This document shows, one piece after another, positions 12,911-25,623 of a DNA stretch of 64,000 bases. The position numbers and the translations under genes are program-made. Origin of the DNA: Phylloscopus collybita (Eukaryota; Chordata; Aves; Passeriformes; Phylloscopidae); assembly GCA_027886175.1 (NCBI GenBank), contig JAJNNQ010000009.1:23611501-23675500 (forward strand), read 5' to 3'. How positions within the stretch are numbered: position 1 is the first letter of the stretch; each line of letters begins with the position of its first letter. The notes under the pieces were generated by a model. The model saw nothing but the letters and a program-made list of their open reading frames with translations, searched no databases and was not told where the DNA came from.

Positions 12911-15900
12911 TTTTGTGTGGGATCCCAAACTATTTCTCAGGCTTGCAGGCCTGGAATTTTATGCTGCATGCAGTTTCTTCATCCTTATTCCTATAGAGCT
13001 CTACCACACAGGATAGCAGAAACACGTCTGTTGTATCAATTCATGTCTTTTCAGATGGAAACAAATGTAAAATAGTCTATTAGAGCAGCTGAAATAGCTG
13101 GAGAAAGCACACAAGCTGGCAAGTACACCATATCTTCACCAAGTCTGAAAAAATTGCGAAAAATTCAAAGCAAAGCAGAGATTAAGTGCAGTCGCTTTTG
13201 ATTTACTATAGTTTTGTCAAACAGACAAGTTAAAAGCAAAGAGCACTTGGCACTTGTTCAACAAAGAACTACAGGAGGTAGGAGATGAGGTATGTTGGTT
13301 TAATGACCAATCTGCAATGTGGTTCTCAATTAGAATTTTAGGTTTGAATACCTCCCTGAATATTTGGTTGCTGAACTAAGAGTATTGACAATTAGTGCCT
13401 GAAGGTCTGAAGAAGGGCTGACTTTTTGGAGCTGATTTCTCAGAATACCAGGGAAGTGTTCTTCCACCAGGTCTTGGTGACACCATTTTTCCATCAATTG
13501 CCGTAAGTCTTAGTACCTTCTAATGCCTTTAAATCTTTCATTAAGACTTTTTCAACTCCTTTCCAGATTTATTCAAATATCCTATTGAAAAATCGGCTCA
13601 AAATCCACTACCTTGAAGATCTTCCACTAATACAGCTTCTGGAAGTTTTTTTCCCAGTTCTCTTTCTTTTCTGCGACAAGTTTTACTCCTTTCCAGAATT
13701 TTATTTTTATAGCTCTTTCTTCTAATGTAGCCAGTCCACAGATTTCACTAAGGAATTCCAAATAATATTTCAAATATGTAACTGTCAAAATGTCTGATCT
13801 TGAATGGGAGAGGGCTTGGTAATCAACATATTAGTCTGCCCTGCTTAAGGTGGTGTAAATAACTATGCAAAACATAAATGAATTGAAACAACTTTTAAGT
13901 TTGTGACCACAATTAAATCATGGTTATAACAACAGTAAGCTGGAATCAATGAGTCATAAATAGCATCCCAGTCCTACCTACCAATGAATTTTTCACATAC
14001 AATGCACTCAAAAAGAATTACTCCACAGTTAATCCTACACAGTTTTGACAATGTGCAAAGTGCACTAAGAATTTCAGTTCAACTGTTCAAATCTGCCCTT
14101 AGCTCTAGAAGCTACTAACTCATACTGACAAGTTATAAACACCAAAAGTAACACACTGTAAAGTTTTTAAAATTGCTACTCCATTTCTAGTGACTGAAAT
14201 CCCTCCTCTGGTGAAACAATTTCCATAACAGTGATACTGCCATAACTAATGGGTATTAATAATGAGTAGTTACTAAAATATATCAGTACACAAATAGATT
14301 TGACCGTAGAGAGTTCATCTTTGTTGCATGAACCTTGAGTTACCTTTGAATGAGACTGTGTGCTTGACTGGATTGTGCTAATATAATGCTACATTACTAG
14401 GAAAGAACAGCTCCAGGCTTTTTAAAAAAAAAGTGGTGTCCAAAAATTCAAGCACAAGATGCAGAATGCATCTTTCACTTAAAAGTGAAAGAGCAGGATG
14501 GCATTGGAACTCTTAGGCCTGAAGACCAGGGTAATACTGGACGTAGAGGTGACAAAATTCAGCAGCAAAATTCAAGTATCTAAGACATGGAAAACATACT
14601 ATATATACTTAAACCCAATGATAACACAGAATTTGCAGACCGTTGAAGAAAGAGCAAATACGTTTGTTAGCAAACACATAAATATAACACCAAGTGAAAC
14701 CAAGAAATGATGAGGAAGAAGTCTTACTAGAACCACGATTTTCCTGTCAGCGAAGCACCTGAAATGCTGGATCCACAGTATGCTCCCCTATTATATTCTG
14801 CTCAACAGTAACTCCATCTATCTACTGACCCAGAATAATATAGGTGTGTGTAAAAGAGACAAGGAAATCTGTGTTCAACAATTGTATTTTAAATTAAAAA
14901 TTGTTGTAATTGGCTGATTTCAACTGTGTGTGCTAACATCATTGTAGCTAGAGTAGTCATAAACACTTATTTGGGTTTCTAATACCTCAATTGGACTAAC
15001 ACTAAATTCCTGAGTTTGCATGAGATGTGTGATTCATAGCCCATACGCACTACACAAAGCATTTGTGCTTTGAGGGTCTGCTACCTTAGCCTTCATTACA
15101 ATTTGAATGCACTGCTCTTTAAAGTTATGTAGCATATCTCAAGTATTATTTATTCTTCTTTACATAATCATCCAGTGTAATGATAGACGAATTAATAGGA
15201 CAGCTTTTCTTTAAAAATAAGGCTGTGCATATATGATGGCCTAGTGAGTAGGTGTGTGTCATCACTTTTGATGCCACGACAACCAAAATAAGAATAGTGG
15301 GAATTCTGCCACAGGCTGTCCTAACACCCCCAATGCTCTGGAAAGAAGCAGGGATAGCAAAGGGTAAGGGTACAAGCTACAGCAAGGGAGGAACACAAGC
15401 CTTCACAGCACTAGCTAGCTGCCAGCACTGAGTGGTACTTCCTAAATCACATGAGTAAGGAGCCCTGTGTAACACACAAAGAAATTACCTGTACCCTCAG
15501 TTCACTCATGCAAACACTGTTCCGCATGCCTGCACGCTCTAGTTGCTGCAAATGCAGAAGAATATGTAATCCCATCTTGGTGCAAGTCTGGCTGGAGAGT
15601 TTGTCTTTTCCACTCACAGTTCCTCTTCCAATGCTCCTGTAAAGTACCTGAGATCACTCTTCCCTTTGCAGAGAAAGTCCTACTTCCTCTGGTCTGCAGA
15701 ATACTTTTATCTAAAATTACAACATTTCTGAGACTTTTTTGTGAGGAAATCACGCTGAAAAAAATGTTCCTATAATTTTTGATATTTGTTTGAGTATTAT
15801 TATAGTTTTTCACTAGTAGAGGCATACTTCATAAAACATTTATAAATTAGTGATAAATGCTTATGAAGTGAACTTCTGCAATCCCTTAAAAAAATCATGG

Positions 15901-16661
15901 CCAGTCATACCAAGACAGAGTTACTGAAAGACAGCAAACTACTTTGTATACCATTATTTTAATAATGTGTAGCAGTGCCTCTTGAATACATAACCCTTGC
16001 AAACATCCTTTCCAGAGAATCCATGTCTTTTTACCTCCCTGATGCGTCTGATTCCTTTACAGAGTTCTTAAATAATCTGCATCCTAACATAAATCAATAA
16101 TTTTTAAGGACAATATCTTCTGGAAATTTCTTTTAAAAGGAGTCACACAGTAGCTTGTGATTAAATATTACAAATTATTAATGTGTTTGCTTGTTACTTT
16201 CCCCATTCTGAATTGCCTAAGCATAATTTTTAATTTTTTTCCCTGTATCTACTTTGCAGACATTCTTTCCACTTCAAAATACTGTCTTAGTCATAAAGCA
16301 TCAAAGACCTGTCAAAGACCACTGACTTTAAGTGGTGTCCTGAAAGCCCTTAGGACAACCCTCCATTCAGCAGATTGAAGTAGCAGTTCTTCAAGACTGA
16401 AATGACATCTAAGTGTGAAAAGTCCTTTTAGGAAAAGAATGACTCTTGGATAATATAGTAGACAAACAAGTATTTTAAAAGACAGGTCTTGAAGAGCGAA
16501 GTCATTACTTGGGTATTAATATATGTCTCAAGCCTTTTTTCATACACTAAATGCAAGTGTCTGGGATAAAAAAGGCTGCTTGTACTCCCTTATCACTTAC
16601 AGTACGCAGCACTGAGCTTAGCTAATGCTTAATCATCTCCCAACTCTACCTGTGGCTATGC
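12911..16661. other. Intergenic, nothing recognised
   Basis: No exon, RNA gene or clear transposon was recognised in this AT-rich stretch. Open frames reach only about 107 codons and look like chance. Confidence 0.45.
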
Positions 16662-17426
16662 TGTCTTGGGTTGTGGAGCCAGGGGTGTGTATTCTATTTT
16701 CATTTGTTAAAAGCAGTTGTGGAGATGGTTTTTTGTTTTTTTTATCTCTGTCTCTTGTGACTTGGGGTGGGGGGCACAGGGAGAGGGCCGGATGCCTTCT
16801 GACTATGGGCCATTGACACCTTCCCAGACTGTACCCTCCCCAGGGGCTGCAGCCACATTCCATCCTCCTTTGGTGAGATACATCACATCCCCCCTGGCAG
16901 TGGGGGGCGGGGTGGGGCAGGCAGTTCCTACCTGGATAAAATTGAGACACAGGAACAGGAAACATCCAGTTTTCACCCAATTTCTGGGAGGAAGGCCAGA
17001 CTTCATCTCCCCAACACCAGACCCCATCTCACCCTCACCAGACCCCTCCTCACCACCCCTGGACCCTTTTGCTACAGGATCATCTCTACTTCAACAGAAC
17101 CACATCTGCCACTTCAGGAGGACTCACTTTCGGACTGCTTCCAATGCCCTGACTAACAGAGTGTCAGGTTGTAGCTCTGATTCTGTCAGGGTTTTCCAAA
17201 ATTGTTGTTTGTTTATTTGCTGGCTTGGTTAGGTGGTTTTGTTTTTCTACTACATTTGTATTATTAATGTTCCTAGTAAAGAACTGTTATTCCTATTCCC
17301 AGAATTTTTGCCTGAAAGCTCTTGATTGCAAATTTATAATTTAGCGGGGGGTGAGGGGTTTACATTCTCCATTCTAAGGGAAACCCCATTTTCCCTGGCA
17401 GATACCTGTCATTCCAAACCAAGACA
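16662..17426 (+). mobile_element. Solo LTR of the same ERVL-like family, copy 2
   Basis: The 765-bp element begins TGTCTTGG and ends CCAAGACA and aligns along its length with 9621-10346. The flanking 5-mers are TATGC (16657-16661) and TATGT (17427-17431), a target duplication with one substitution. A GGATAAAA box lies near 16933 and AGTAAA near 17275. It is longer than copy 1 partly because a C-rich segment at about 17004-17066 is expanded into three imperfect units of 20-22 bp. No internal retroviral genes are present. Confidence 0.87.
17004..17066. repeat. Three imperfect ~21-bp C-rich tandem units inside LTR copy 2
   Basis: Units ending in CCAGACCCC, CCAGACCCC and CTGGACCC follow each other at about 17004-17025, 17026-17046 and 17047-17066. 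The related LTR at 9621 has a single such unit, so this copy has expanded locally. Confidence 0.75.
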
Positions 17427-17571
17427 TATGTAAAGGCCTCTCTAATGGAAAACAAACCATTCTCACTTAAAATTAATTGCAATGTCACCAGCTGGACTTT
17501 AAACACAGCATCTTGAAGATGCTGTGGTGGCTGGATATTGTGCAGCAGCCCTAACATTCTGACAAAACTAT

Positions 17572-17591
17572 TCACTGTTTATAAACAGTGA
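17572..17591. repeat. Perfect 20-bp palindrome
   Basis: The sequence TCACTGTTTATAAACAGTGA equals its own reverse complement with no spacer. No associated element was identified. Confidence 0.95.
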
Positions 17592-18043
17592 GCTAGAAAT
17601 GTTCTTCTGCTAATAAACGTAAAATGCTCATTCCAATGAAAACACAACTAAAATTCAAGCAAGCAGTGTAGGTTAATTTACCACTACTACAAATGTGTAA
17701 CAGAACTGAGGAATTATATCTGTGACACAATACCCCTGCAATTACTCTTCAATGGCTGCAGTACAAGCAGCAGGGCACTGCCGGCTCCTAGGAGGTTTAT
17801 AATGTTGGAGGGAAGAGCCTCTTGGGTTATCAAAAGCTTCATAAACCTCAAAGTCAAACTTAAGAAAAGGTATCTGAGGAAATGAGACTTTGAGGTTGAC
17901 CTTTCTTTGCTATTATTTCTAGAGAAGGAAGTGATGGGACCATTTCACTCTTCCTCCTCAGACAAGAAAGTACAGTGCTCTTTGTGCATGCAAAATAAGT
18001 GGGAAGAAGTCTTGTGAGGAAAGGTAAAGGGCAAACAAGATAA

Positions 18044-18073
18044 AATTGCATGAAAATTATTTTTCATGCAATT
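18044..18073. repeat. Perfect 13-bp inverted repeat with 4-base loop
   Basis: The arms AATTGCATGAAAA (18044-18056) and TTTTCATGCAATT (18061-18073) are exact reverse complements around TTAT. It could extrude as a hairpin; no flanking coding sequence suggests a function. Confidence 0.95.
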
Positions 18074-19389
18074 CATTCTAACTGAACTGGGAATGGAAAC
18101 ACTGAAGGAAAGGAAATTGTAAAACTGAGCTCTATTTTATCAAGAGCTACAATGCGATCTGCTTTAAGAGAATTCCCTGGAGATCACTTCAATATGCAAG
18201 AACTAATATACGCTCCCACACAACATTTCAGTAATAATTGGAAGCACCATGCAAGTTGGAAGAGGTAGAAAATATCTTAAGTAAATTTAAGTTAAATATC
18301 CCTTATAAAAATATTGTGAGTTTATTGAGCCAAGAAGCTCCTTTAGGGCTATTTAACACTTGTAACAATTTTAATTTTCCCCCACATTATTCCAATACTT
18401 AAGCAAGCTCAATTGCTTCTCAATGGAAAAAATACAGCAAGCTACTTTACCAAAATACATCAGGTACAGTGATTGCTTACATCTGATGCATCTAGAGGGA
18501 ATTTTATTCCCAAAAGTAATTCTAAGGCACCTGTCTATCTTATTAACACAACAAATCTACTCCATCATTTTTATTATAGAGTATGCACATGGGATTTTCT
18601 GGGAATTAATAAGGGTTTGAATCCTCTCTAGGCCCTTTCTGAGCAAATTCTAGTTTCTGTAGAAAAAAATTCTAACAATATGGATCCTCTACTTGACTTA
18701 ACTGGATATTTCCTTTGATGTCTTGGTAAGTTCTCCCCCTGTCTCCAGCAAACTCACTGTAATTTTACACCATGGTTTTTTGTGATAACTTTCATTGCTG
18801 CTATTTCATCTGACTCAAGCCCTCTCTTCTGCTGCAAAAGGATGGGTCACACTATCCTGCATCCTGTCCTGTGCTGTCTTAAGTCAGTTTGCAAGGGAAA
18901 AAGAGGAGACAGCAAACACCCTGGCAGCTCATGGTTTCCTTCCTGCCCTTGCTGCCCTGCAGGAGCAGGAGGCTCACTGTGCTGTTTGCACCCATCTGCA
19001 GCTCCAAAAACCTCTGAGTATCCCCTCCCTGAGCCAGTGGCTGAGCCAGCCTAGAGGAACCAGGCAGAATTTCTCAGATGATTCAGGAAAGCTAAGGAAA
19101 GGATTATGGCTTTACATATATTATAAATGCTTATGCCTTCATACCTTCAAACCATCTGCAAAGGGTATTATGTAGCTGAGGTTTGCCTGTTATTTTGCCT
19201 GACTTCTCTCCAACGCATGCAGAAGTTTCTGTAAACAAAATTTTTTCTTCCCCAGAGTTCTGTGCGTCAGGAATAAGAGGTGCATTGAATCTAATCTTTC
19301 TTGGGCTTGAGGGGAGATAGGGGACTCAGAAATGCTCTTGTAAGCTCTCATACTTTTATAGAAAGAAATATGATGTTATGTATTGAATC

Positions 19390-19700
19390 CAAGGAAAAAT
19401 TTATTTCACTAAGCTAAGAAGGAATTCACTAGAATGAAACATGTCAGGAAAACAACCAACACCAAAATCTAATAGAAAACAACCCACAAAACCCAAAATG
19501 AATGGAATTCAAACAAGTTACATTCAGAAAAGTTTGAAGGTGTAAAAAAATTGGGAAAGTACTGGAAAAGCCTGATCCTAAAGAAAAATTATTTTAAATT
19601 AAACTAAGGAAAATTTCAGCGGGATGAAATGTGTTAGGAAAAAACAAAAGCAAACAAAAACCCTTTAACCAAATGGAATTTGAACAAACTAGTTTTGTAA
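19390..19700. repeat. Diverged tandem duplication, two ~130-150 bp copies
   Basis: Two neighbouring segments (about 19390-19536 and 19578-19700) share the same order of motifs: a GGAAAAATT-like start, GATGAAA/AATGAAAC, GT.AGGAAAA, an A/C-rich run with AAAACCC, AATGGAATT and CAAAC(A)AGTT/ACAAACTAG. They differ by many substitutions and small indels, so the duplication is old. The boundaries are approximate. Confidence 0.55.
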
Positions 19701-21629
19701 AAAGGTATTCTTCCTCAATTGTTCAGCAAGTTTTCTTTGAGAAAGTACAAGTTCAATAGCACTCTGTTTGTCTGACTTTCTGCTATGAGAAAAAAGTGCA
19801 AAACTAAAATATTTTTCCTTTGATAAAACCCTCCTTGCCTTGTACATGCATTACAAAGAGCTGAAACACAATAACAACGGCCTTTATCCTGAACAAGTCA
19901 CCTTGAGAGGTACAATCTAACCCTGAATTTATTTGTGGTGACTATGAAATATGACTATTGAAATATGACTACATGAAAGGGATACATAGTACTGAAGAAT
20001 GAATATGAAATACATTTTACTTGAAGTGGTACATTATTACATAATCTCTCCTTTGTTATATAGCCTCTTGCAATCTGATAGAAGACTGCAAGAACAAAAG
20101 GGAGACACTTTAAGAAGAGAAAGATTTTCGAAAACTCAGTTGCAACATGAGCTCCCTGTTAAGTATGAAGCCAAATCAGCTATAGCCCCCTCTTCCAAAA
20201 CCTCTGTGGGATAGCCTCCAAATAAAAAGCACATCTAAGTACTAATGTTTTGGGAAAGAAAACAGTATAGAAGAAGAGAAACTCACAAAAAAAGATTTTT
20301 TATTTATTTTAAAGAATCTGCACTTCTTTTTATGCATGCCTCTATCAGAGGGAAACATGCCCAGGTTGGAGCTGTACATCTGCATCATCGTCTTCATGGG
20401 ACAAGATATTAAGTCAAGGGTCTGTTTATTCAGAGATTGCATTAAGATGTGAGTTGCCTCAAAATATTGCCTATTAAAGACAGCAATAACTTTTCCTAAA
20501 CACTTATATACTAATTTTAAATTGCTCACAAATAGTACAGGTACAGATATTCACATTCTGATGCTTTCTATGTCAGATAACTTTGAGTTACTTCCCAATT
20601 ATCTAACTAATGAGAATTACCTAGACTTTGTTTCTGACTAACAATGAGGGAAATAGTCCATGAAATGAAAATACGCACTCCTATCCCGCAAAACATTTAT
20701 TGAAATCCAGGTGCCTGTTAAATATTTTTATGCTTTAAAGGGTATTACACAGTTGCATGAGCAGGTGAGATGGAAAACTTATACAGGTTTTCTTATTATT
20801 TTTCTAAATATCAAGGATGATTACTTCAAAAGTAGTCCTTAAAGAACCAGTGATCTCTCTCATGGAAGACTTATCTCACTTATATTTATTGTAGGTGCTC
20901 CCTATGAATGAGAAATTTCGTTTTCATGCTTGTGTATACAATGTGCTTTGTGCAATCTACATTTTTAACCGTAATCTAAGAATTTACTGAAATGACCATA
21001 TTTGTGGCTTGGCAAGGAATATGTCTGTTGTGCTTTTTGCTGAACTGCTTTTTAAAACAGATGTATCAAATAAATCATGTTCCTTTTTGTAGTGAGATTT
21101 TCTGAAGTGCAAAAGAAAATGATAAGCATCATTTCTTTAAAGGTAAGTCAGATTGGGAGGCAGTTTGGATAAGAAACACGAACATTTTCTAAGATTTTAA
21201 TTTTAAAATCCATTTAAAATATTCAAACATACAAATAATATACCAAATTGCCAATATTTTTTCTGTAATTTGCTATGAAAATAGTGTGAGTCATTATCCT
21301 GAAGTATTCTACTTGAACAATTTCTCTCCTTCCACTTCTTTCTCAATTAAAGTAATTATTTTCTTAGATGCTTTGCATATTTCATTTTCTTTTATTCCCT
21401 ATGGCACTGTACCACACAACAGATGTGTTATAGCTTTTTGCTCTTTAAATTAAACCATTTTTGAGGGGGAAGAATGGTGCATGGGGTAGGCGAATTCACT
21501 GAGATACCATGTCAAAAGGCTGCCAAACAGATACCCAGGTGATTTTATGGCCTCAACATTTTTTAGATTTTAAAGGCTTTTATGCAAAAGGACAAACTAT
21601 AAAAAAATAATGGTCCTTGAAGGTTAGAT

Positions 21630-22550
21630 AATGCCTCTAGGCTTAACTGCTGGCATTGATCCTGGATTAGGTTGCTTAAAAACAATTCTTGGTACAACAC
21701 CTCTGGAAAGTCATTCTCTTTGCTGCAACAAGACCCCACTGCAGACCACTACAATGGGAGGACAGAGCACTGACCTCATCCTGCCTGCATTCCATCATGA
21801 TTCCTTTGGGACTGCAATTAAGCAATTATGAATGAGCTGGCCAGAGAGCAGACAACTGTGGACCTTCCATTGGTGCACTTGCACCTTGAGAGGGTGATCA
21901 TCAGGGCTCTAATTTCCCTCAGGCAGTTTTTGGTGGCTTACTTACTTTGTATCAAACCAGATTAACTGTCACAGGTCACCAGAACACCACAGCATGTGGG
22001 ACAGAGGGGTGTTAAGCTTTGCTCTCCTACAGTGGTACCACGAGGTGCCTGTTGGTGGTGAAGGGAACCAGAGAACTTGGAGGGGAAAATCAAAGTCATG
22101 TAGAGCAGACCTGCCCTCACATCCCACCAGGGCAGGAAGAGGTCCATTAATTTAATGGATTTAATTAATGTAATGCTTTATGAAGAGGTCCATTAATTTA
22201 AACAGGATTACCTGAGGAAAGTCACCACCATATGGACAAGAGGGCAAATCAGACTTGACATAAGTACCAAAGGGTTTTGCTTCAACAGAATCCCATTCTG
22301 CATTTGGGTCACTACACCATTAACAAATGTGGGTTACCTAGGGCCTTCCCCTGGACAGTATTCTGGTCTCTGCTGCTCCATGATAGGGAACCTTTGAAGT
22401 TCATCAAGGTGGGAATTCCACCCACACCAGGCTCCTTCAACCTGGAAGGGCTTTCTCTGCAATTCAAGCAGAGGTCTGAACTAAAGAGACACAAGATGAA
22501 GGACCAGTACTTAATAATGTCTGATTTGATCTTTTCTCTAAATGAATTTT
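21630..22550. other. GC-richer unrecognised block, possible old repeat
   Basis: Base composition is clearly richer in G and C than the flanks, as in transposon-derived or formerly coding DNA. No reading frame is long, and no protein family or terminal repeats could be recognised. It contains the 19-bp direct repeat at 22136 and 22182. Confidence 0.35.
22136..22200. repeat. 19-bp direct repeat, 46 bp apart
   Basis: GAAGAGGTCCATTAATTTA occurs at 22136-22154 and again, identically, at 22182-22200. The sequence between is a TTAAT-rich, partly palindromic segment. Confidence 0.9.
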
Positions 22551-23144
22551 AACGTGTAGACTATTAAAAAAGGGAACATCGCATATATCATAAAGTCAGG
22601 TGCTCACCAGGGCAGAAATGCTTACTTCCGTGTGCCACTCCAGCCTTCTTGTTTGTTTGCAGTAGAATGCTGCACTTAATTCCATATTCAAATCCTACGG
22701 TTTTCTTTAGAGAAATAGTCAGAAAGCAGACTTTATCATCTCAGTGATAATACAGATACATAGTTTTGATATGCAATGTCCCACTACTCCACTGAAGAAA
22801 TCTTTAGGCAGACAGGCTTTTGTTTCAGATTTTACATATTGTCTACATTTTAGAAATTTTAATCAACAAATGAACTTGCAAACTAAAACATTAATCATTG
22901 TGAATAATATATGTATATCTATTAATCAGAGATTCAAAACTTATAAGCTTCATTCATCATGGATCAAAATAAATTCTGGTGAAGGACACACACAAATGTG
23001 AAAAGTAGTATTAATCTGTGATTGCAACACCTAGCACAATGAAAAAAAATTAACTGTTACTGAAAAATGGAATTGGATCCAAGAATATAGTAATTGGTAC
23101 TTGAGCAGGTGTAACGGATTCAGGAGTATTTACTTCAGTGAGAA

Positions 23145-23200
23145 ATGAAATGCATAAAATGAAATACATAAAAAAATACATATGAAATACATAAAAAAAT
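23145..23200. repeat. Three-unit minisatellite (ATGAAATACATAAA type)
   Basis: ATGAAATACATAAAAAAAT is present at 23159-23177 and, identically, at 23182-23200. A shorter variant, ATGAAATGCATAAA, lies at 23145-23158. Confidence 0.9.
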
Positions 23201-24786
23201 CCAAATGTCAGAAGTAATACTTCTGTGTGGAAAGGGAATAGTTTAATCACCTTTATTTAAAAAAAAAAAATCCAGTCAATAAGACCAGGTAGAATCTCTG
23301 AGTGGAAAGGAATAAGATCTGCAATGGGAGTTAGTGAGGAAAGTCAAGCTGAGACGTATTCCGTGTCATAACCCAAATACACTGCTAAAATTAACAAAAT
23401 GTTACTCATAGCAAATTCTCATTTCATTATGGTTATTCATTTATCATTGATGATCACTATTTCATCAACAGTGAAATAATTACAACAATATTGATATGTA
23501 CATTATGCTCAAAGGTTTTGAAAGTTTTGCCATTATTATAATTTGTCAACAAAGCAATTACACTTCAGACATAAATACTTAGGCTTTAGCAACAAGTGTG
23601 ATGTGTGAATAGTGAGAAAGGCAATAATTTCAAATAGGCATCTCTTTATGACATTGTGATTAGGTCATGATAAATAGAAATTGTCTTGTTGCCATCAATT
23701 GTCTACAGAAGTGAATGGACAATTTTGAAATTTTCATTGTGAAAATGGAGAATGGATAGCAGACAAAACATTGATTCAGTTGCAGCATCTTAGAATTAAA
23801 AGGACTATTTCATGCACTTTTAGAGTCATAAACATAAGATATCAAATTGTAATAAGAAATCTAGTCATTCTATACAGAAGAAATTATTGTAGTCATGAAA
23901 CACAGGAAAAGCCTTCTCACACACTGGTTTTCTGTGACGGGCAAAAGAGTTCTCCTTACCAACACCAAAATGGGCCTGCAATTCTAGTATGTGTTCTACC
24001 ATGGGAAAAAGTCCTTATTAAAGGGCAGGTGCTTGTACTGTTAATATGAGTTATAGCTTTATAACTTTAGGAGGTATTTTTAAATATGTCCTTCCTTGCC
24101 TTACAACCTTCAAAACTCAGTTCTTTTGGATTCATTATAGTGTAGCACTGCGTAAATCTCAGTTGAGATTTCATCTTTCCCATCTCCTAAGTACTAAAGT
24201 TAAAAATATGTATTTGTAGCCTAGCAGAGGAAACAAACCCTCTTCCATGCTAAAATTATTCAAATTGTCTTAATTGGAGTACCAATTAAATGATTAACTG
24301 ATTTTTCCACAACACGCTAAAATGGCACTTCTCAGAAGTGATCTATTGAGTCAGATTGTCTGCAGATTCAGGGAGTGCTGTATCTTTTGATGCTGAGCAT
24401 ACACTTCAGAGGCTGTCTTTGTAGCTGCAAGGAATAGAAACTGTTGTTCTAAGGCAAAATGAGACATCAGCATACAAGGTAAGAAAGAGGGAAATCATTA
24501 AGGGGTGCCTACTGTGTTGACTGTTGTAGGAATGCAAGAGATATAGCTAATTTTTCCTAAGCTCCTTAATGTAGGAAAAAGGCATCTGCAGAATCAGAAA
24601 AAATCCTAGCACCCTAATAGTAATGTTATACTAGCAGTACTGCTGGAAAAGATACAGCCCTTGATGCCAGACTTTCACACATAATGTCACACACAGGGAG
24701 TTCAATGGGTCTGCTGCCTTTAAGATACCTGAAAATGTTTTCCAGGAGTATTTATTTCATTACAAAGACACCAATCAAGAATCAAG

Positions 24787-25575
24787 GTAAAGATGACCTG
24801 TAGCTCACCAGACCCTCCTTCTACCCCTGTTTGAAGGTAGGAGTAATATTTGCTTTCTTCCCATTCTCAGACTTTTCCTATGGCTCTCTCTAAAAACTCA
24901 GAGTGTTGCTCTATTCCTTCCAGGTCATCCAGCCCTGCTTCTGCCTTCTTATATTTGAGTTTAGTCAAGGCCAACATATCTGTACAGGCCTCCTGCCACC
25001 TTGGTGTGACTTGTTTCTTTCCGAGTTGGACTTTGCTTGAGATCAGAGAAGAATATGCTTAAAAATCAACCAGATGCTCTGGACCTCTTTTTGCTCCAGA
25101 GCAATCTACCAAGGGACTCTTTCAAGCCTACTTCTCAGCTGCCTGGAGCTGTGAATGGAATTAGCACTGCGCAGAGATCAGGACCAGTCTGCTGTCTTGC
25201 AGTCCAGGGCTGATATCCAGTTTTTTGTCTTGTTCCCTCCTCTAAGGATCCTGACCACCTCCATGTCGTGGTCACCCAAGGCTTGCACATCACTGTTCTG
25301 TCCATTCCTTTTGTAAGTTTGAACTGCAGCCAGAGCTGCGTGATCTCCTTGGCTCCTCCATTATCTCAGCCAGGAAGTTGTCATCAATGCACTTCAGAAG
25401 CTTCCTATATTTCCCCAGGTTTTTTCAACTCTTGTTTTGTTTTGTTTTGGTTTTTTAATACTCTGTCTTAGTGTGAGGCATGAAGTTGCTCTCACTATTG
25501 GTAAATGGCAGAGTTGCCAGATGGATGTAGTCTTTGATATCCCCAATATCACCTGATCACTGGCTCATTACTGGA
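24787..25575 (-). mobile_element. CR1-like LINE fragment, antisense, diverged
   Basis: The nucleotide sequence resembles the antisense of CR1-family LINEs that I know from bird genomes. Examples are TAATATTTGCTTTCTTCCCA near 24845, the CAGGCCTCCTGCCACCTTGG segment near 24984, and the GGAAGTTGTCATCAATGCAC segment near 25373, which corresponds to the endonuclease region of the ORF. It is rich in stops and strongly diverged. Both boundaries are approximate. It may have been part of the same insertion as the CR1 at 26455, with a gap between. Confidence 0.65.
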
Positions 25576-25606
25576 CATTTGTTCTAGTGTATTAATGCTG
25601 TCAGAA

Positions 25607-25623
25607 TTTTTTTTTTTTTTTTT
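25607..25623. repeat. Poly-T run (17)
   Basis: Uninterrupted T run next to the diverged antisense CR1. Confidence 0.9.

Larger units (their letters stand above)
17432..24786. other. Intergenic AT-rich DNA with small repeats, no gene recognised
   Basis: No exon or RNA gene was recognised. The stretch holds a perfect palindrome (17572), a 13-bp stem-loop (18044), a diverged duplication (19390-19700), a GC-richer block (21630-22550) and a short minisatellite (23145), each listed separately. The segment 18790-19060 is also GC-richer, but nothing in it is recognisable. Confidence 0.45.

Noticed and set aside
16717..17232. 171-codon ORF
   Set aside because: It lies inside LTR copy 2; its length comes from the C-rich expanded units.
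9621..17426. Two same-orientation LTRs 6.3 kb apart as the ends of one provirus
   Set aside because: Each LTR has its own, different target duplication (GACAC versus TATGC/TATGT). The sequence between contains an antisense CR1 fragment and no retroviral genes, so they are independent solo LTRs.
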